The translations under genes were made by a program, and so were the position numbers. A stretch of DNA of 5,505 bases from Octadecabacter sp. (lineage in GTDB: Bacteria > Pseudomonadota > Alphaproteobacteria > Rhodobacterales > Rhodobacteraceae): contig DQCL01000129.1 of NCBI GenBank assembly GCA_003533975.1, positions 9,286-14,790 on the forward strand, in the 5' to 3' direction. The notes beneath the pieces are model-generated. The model made no database searches. It was not told where the DNA came from and worked only from the letters and a program-made list of their open reading frames with translations. This document shows, in pieces, positions 4,819-5,505 of the stretch (within the stretch, counting starts at the first letter, position 1; each line of letters begins with the position of its first letter).

Positions 4819-5505
4819 ATGTCGCAAACGCAAAAAGACCGCCCTTGGCTATTTAGAACCTACGCGGGTCATTCAACCGCCAAAGCGTCTAATGAGCTTT
4901 ATCGCGGCAACCTTGCCAAAGGACAGACAGGCCTGTCCGTCGCGTTCGATCTGCCGACGCAAACGGGCTATGACAGCGATCATGTGCTTGCAAAGGGCGA
5001 AGTCGGTAAGGTCGGCGTTCCAGTGAACCACTTGGGCGATATGCGTGCGTTGTTTGACGACATTCCGCTGGAAAAGATGAACACCTCGATGACGATCAAT
5101 GCGACCGCACCTTGGCTGCTGGCGCTTTATATTGCGGTGGCGGAAGAACAGGGCGCGGACGTGTCTGCGCTGCAAGGCACCGTACAAAACGACATCATCA
5201 AAGAATACCTCAGCCGCGGCACATACATCTGCCCGCCTGCCCCGTCTTTGCGAATGATTACCGATGTTGCCGCGTTCACCCGCGAACATCTGCCCAAGTG
5301 GAACCCGATGAACGTCTGTTCCTACCACTTGCAAGAAGCTGGCGCGACACCTGAGGAAGAACTGTCCTTCGCACTGGCCACCGCAATCGCCGTGCTCGAC
5401 GACCTACAGGGCAAAGTCCCCGCGGATGCCTTCCCCGCGATGGTTGGGCGTATCTCGTTTTTCGTGAATGCCGGTATCCGCTTCGTCACCGAAATGTGCA
5501 AAATG
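4819..5505 (+). CDS. ecm: Ethylmalonyl-CoA mutase, N-terminal part (3' end missing)
   Basis: The frame opens at ATG 4819-4821, preceded by GAGG at 4808-4811, and stays open for 229 codons to the right edge. Ecm is a coenzyme B12-dependent mutase that converts (2R)-ethylmalonyl-CoA to (2S)-methylsuccinyl-CoA in the ethylmalonyl-CoA pathway (called MeaA in Methylobacterium). The acyl-CoA mutase TIM-barrel domain is clear: FRTYAGHSTA at 12-21, GLSVAFDLPTQTGYDSDH at 38-55, MNTSMTINATAPWLLALY at 87-104, GTVQNDIIKEYLSRGTYICP at 120-139 and SYHLQEAGAT at 168-177. The MNTSMTINATAPW block and the early start without a long N-terminal extension point to Ecm rather than methylmalonyl-CoA mutase, whose usual block reads differently; the nearby ccrA supports this. 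The B12-binding domain would lie in the missing C-terminal part. Expression is probably driven by the TTGACA promoter at 4742, divergent from the acyltransferase gene. Confidence 0.93.
   Translation, partial: MSQTQKDRPWLFRTYAGHSTAKASNELYRGNLAKGQTGLSVAFDLPTQTGYDSDHVLAKGEVGKVGVPVNHLGDMRALFDDIPLEKMNTSMTINATAPWLLALYIAVAEEQGADVSALQGTVQNDIIKEYLSRGTYICPPAPSLRMITDVAAFTREHLPKWNPMNVCSYHLQEAGATPEEELSFALATAIAVLDDLQGKVPADAFPAMVGRISFFVNAGIRFVTEMCKM

Noticed and set aside
4668..4820. N-terminal extension of the acyltransferase from the ATG at 4820 (51 extra residues).
   Set aside because: It would run through the divergent promoter region and overlap the ecm start; the family-like protein begins at MTTPIVIPLW with its membrane helix.
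4873..5334. A 153-codon minus-strand frame opposite ecm.
   Set aside because: The plus strand here encodes unmistakable mutase motifs throughout; the minus frame is rich in Arg, His and Val in the way typical of antisense frames.

Overview
The window looks like chromosomal DNA from an alphaproteobacterium of the Rhodobacteraceae, probably the marine roseobacter group. The basis is the crotonyl-CoA carboxylase/reductase and ethylmalonyl-CoA mutase proteins, a PlsB-like acyltransferase and a RecD-like helicase whose sequences resemble family members I remember from that group. GC content by eye is in the mid-50s percent, low for the family. No database search was run, so genus is not assigned.

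Layout, left to right: (1) 1-944, minus strand: N-terminal 314 codons of a RecD-like superfamily 1 helicase, cut by the left edge. (2) 1029-1229, minus: a 66-residue protein of unknown function just upstream of it, probably in the same transcript. (3) 1230-1422: a 193-base gap with two strong hairpins, which ends the ccrA transcript and may hold a small plus-strand RNA. (4) 1423-2706, minus: ccrA, complete. (5) 2707-2864: ccrA upstream region with a 15-base-arm inverted repeat. (6) 2865-3224, minus: a small lipoprotein. (7) 3303-4667, minus: a PlsB-like membrane acyltransferase. (8) 4668-4818: a divergent intergenic region with two overlapping, symmetric candidate promoters. (9) 4819-5505, plus: the first 229 codons of ethylmalonyl-CoA mutase (ecm), cut by the right edge.

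The main theme is the ethylmalonyl-CoA pathway of acetyl-CoA assimilation. Ccr reductively carboxylates crotonyl-CoA to (2S)-ethylmalonyl-CoA; an epimerase, not seen here, makes the 2R isomer; and Ecm rearranges this to methylsuccinyl-CoA. The two enzymes are coded on opposite strands, separated by an acyltransferase gene and a lipoprotein gene that have no evident role in the pathway.

I see no phage, transposon, CRISPR, toxin-antitoxin or defence module. The coding content is ordinary housekeeping metabolism. The points worth following up are regulatory: the symmetric divergent promoter pair, the long inverted repeat ahead of ccrA, and two plus-strand hairpins with no plus-strand gene to terminate.
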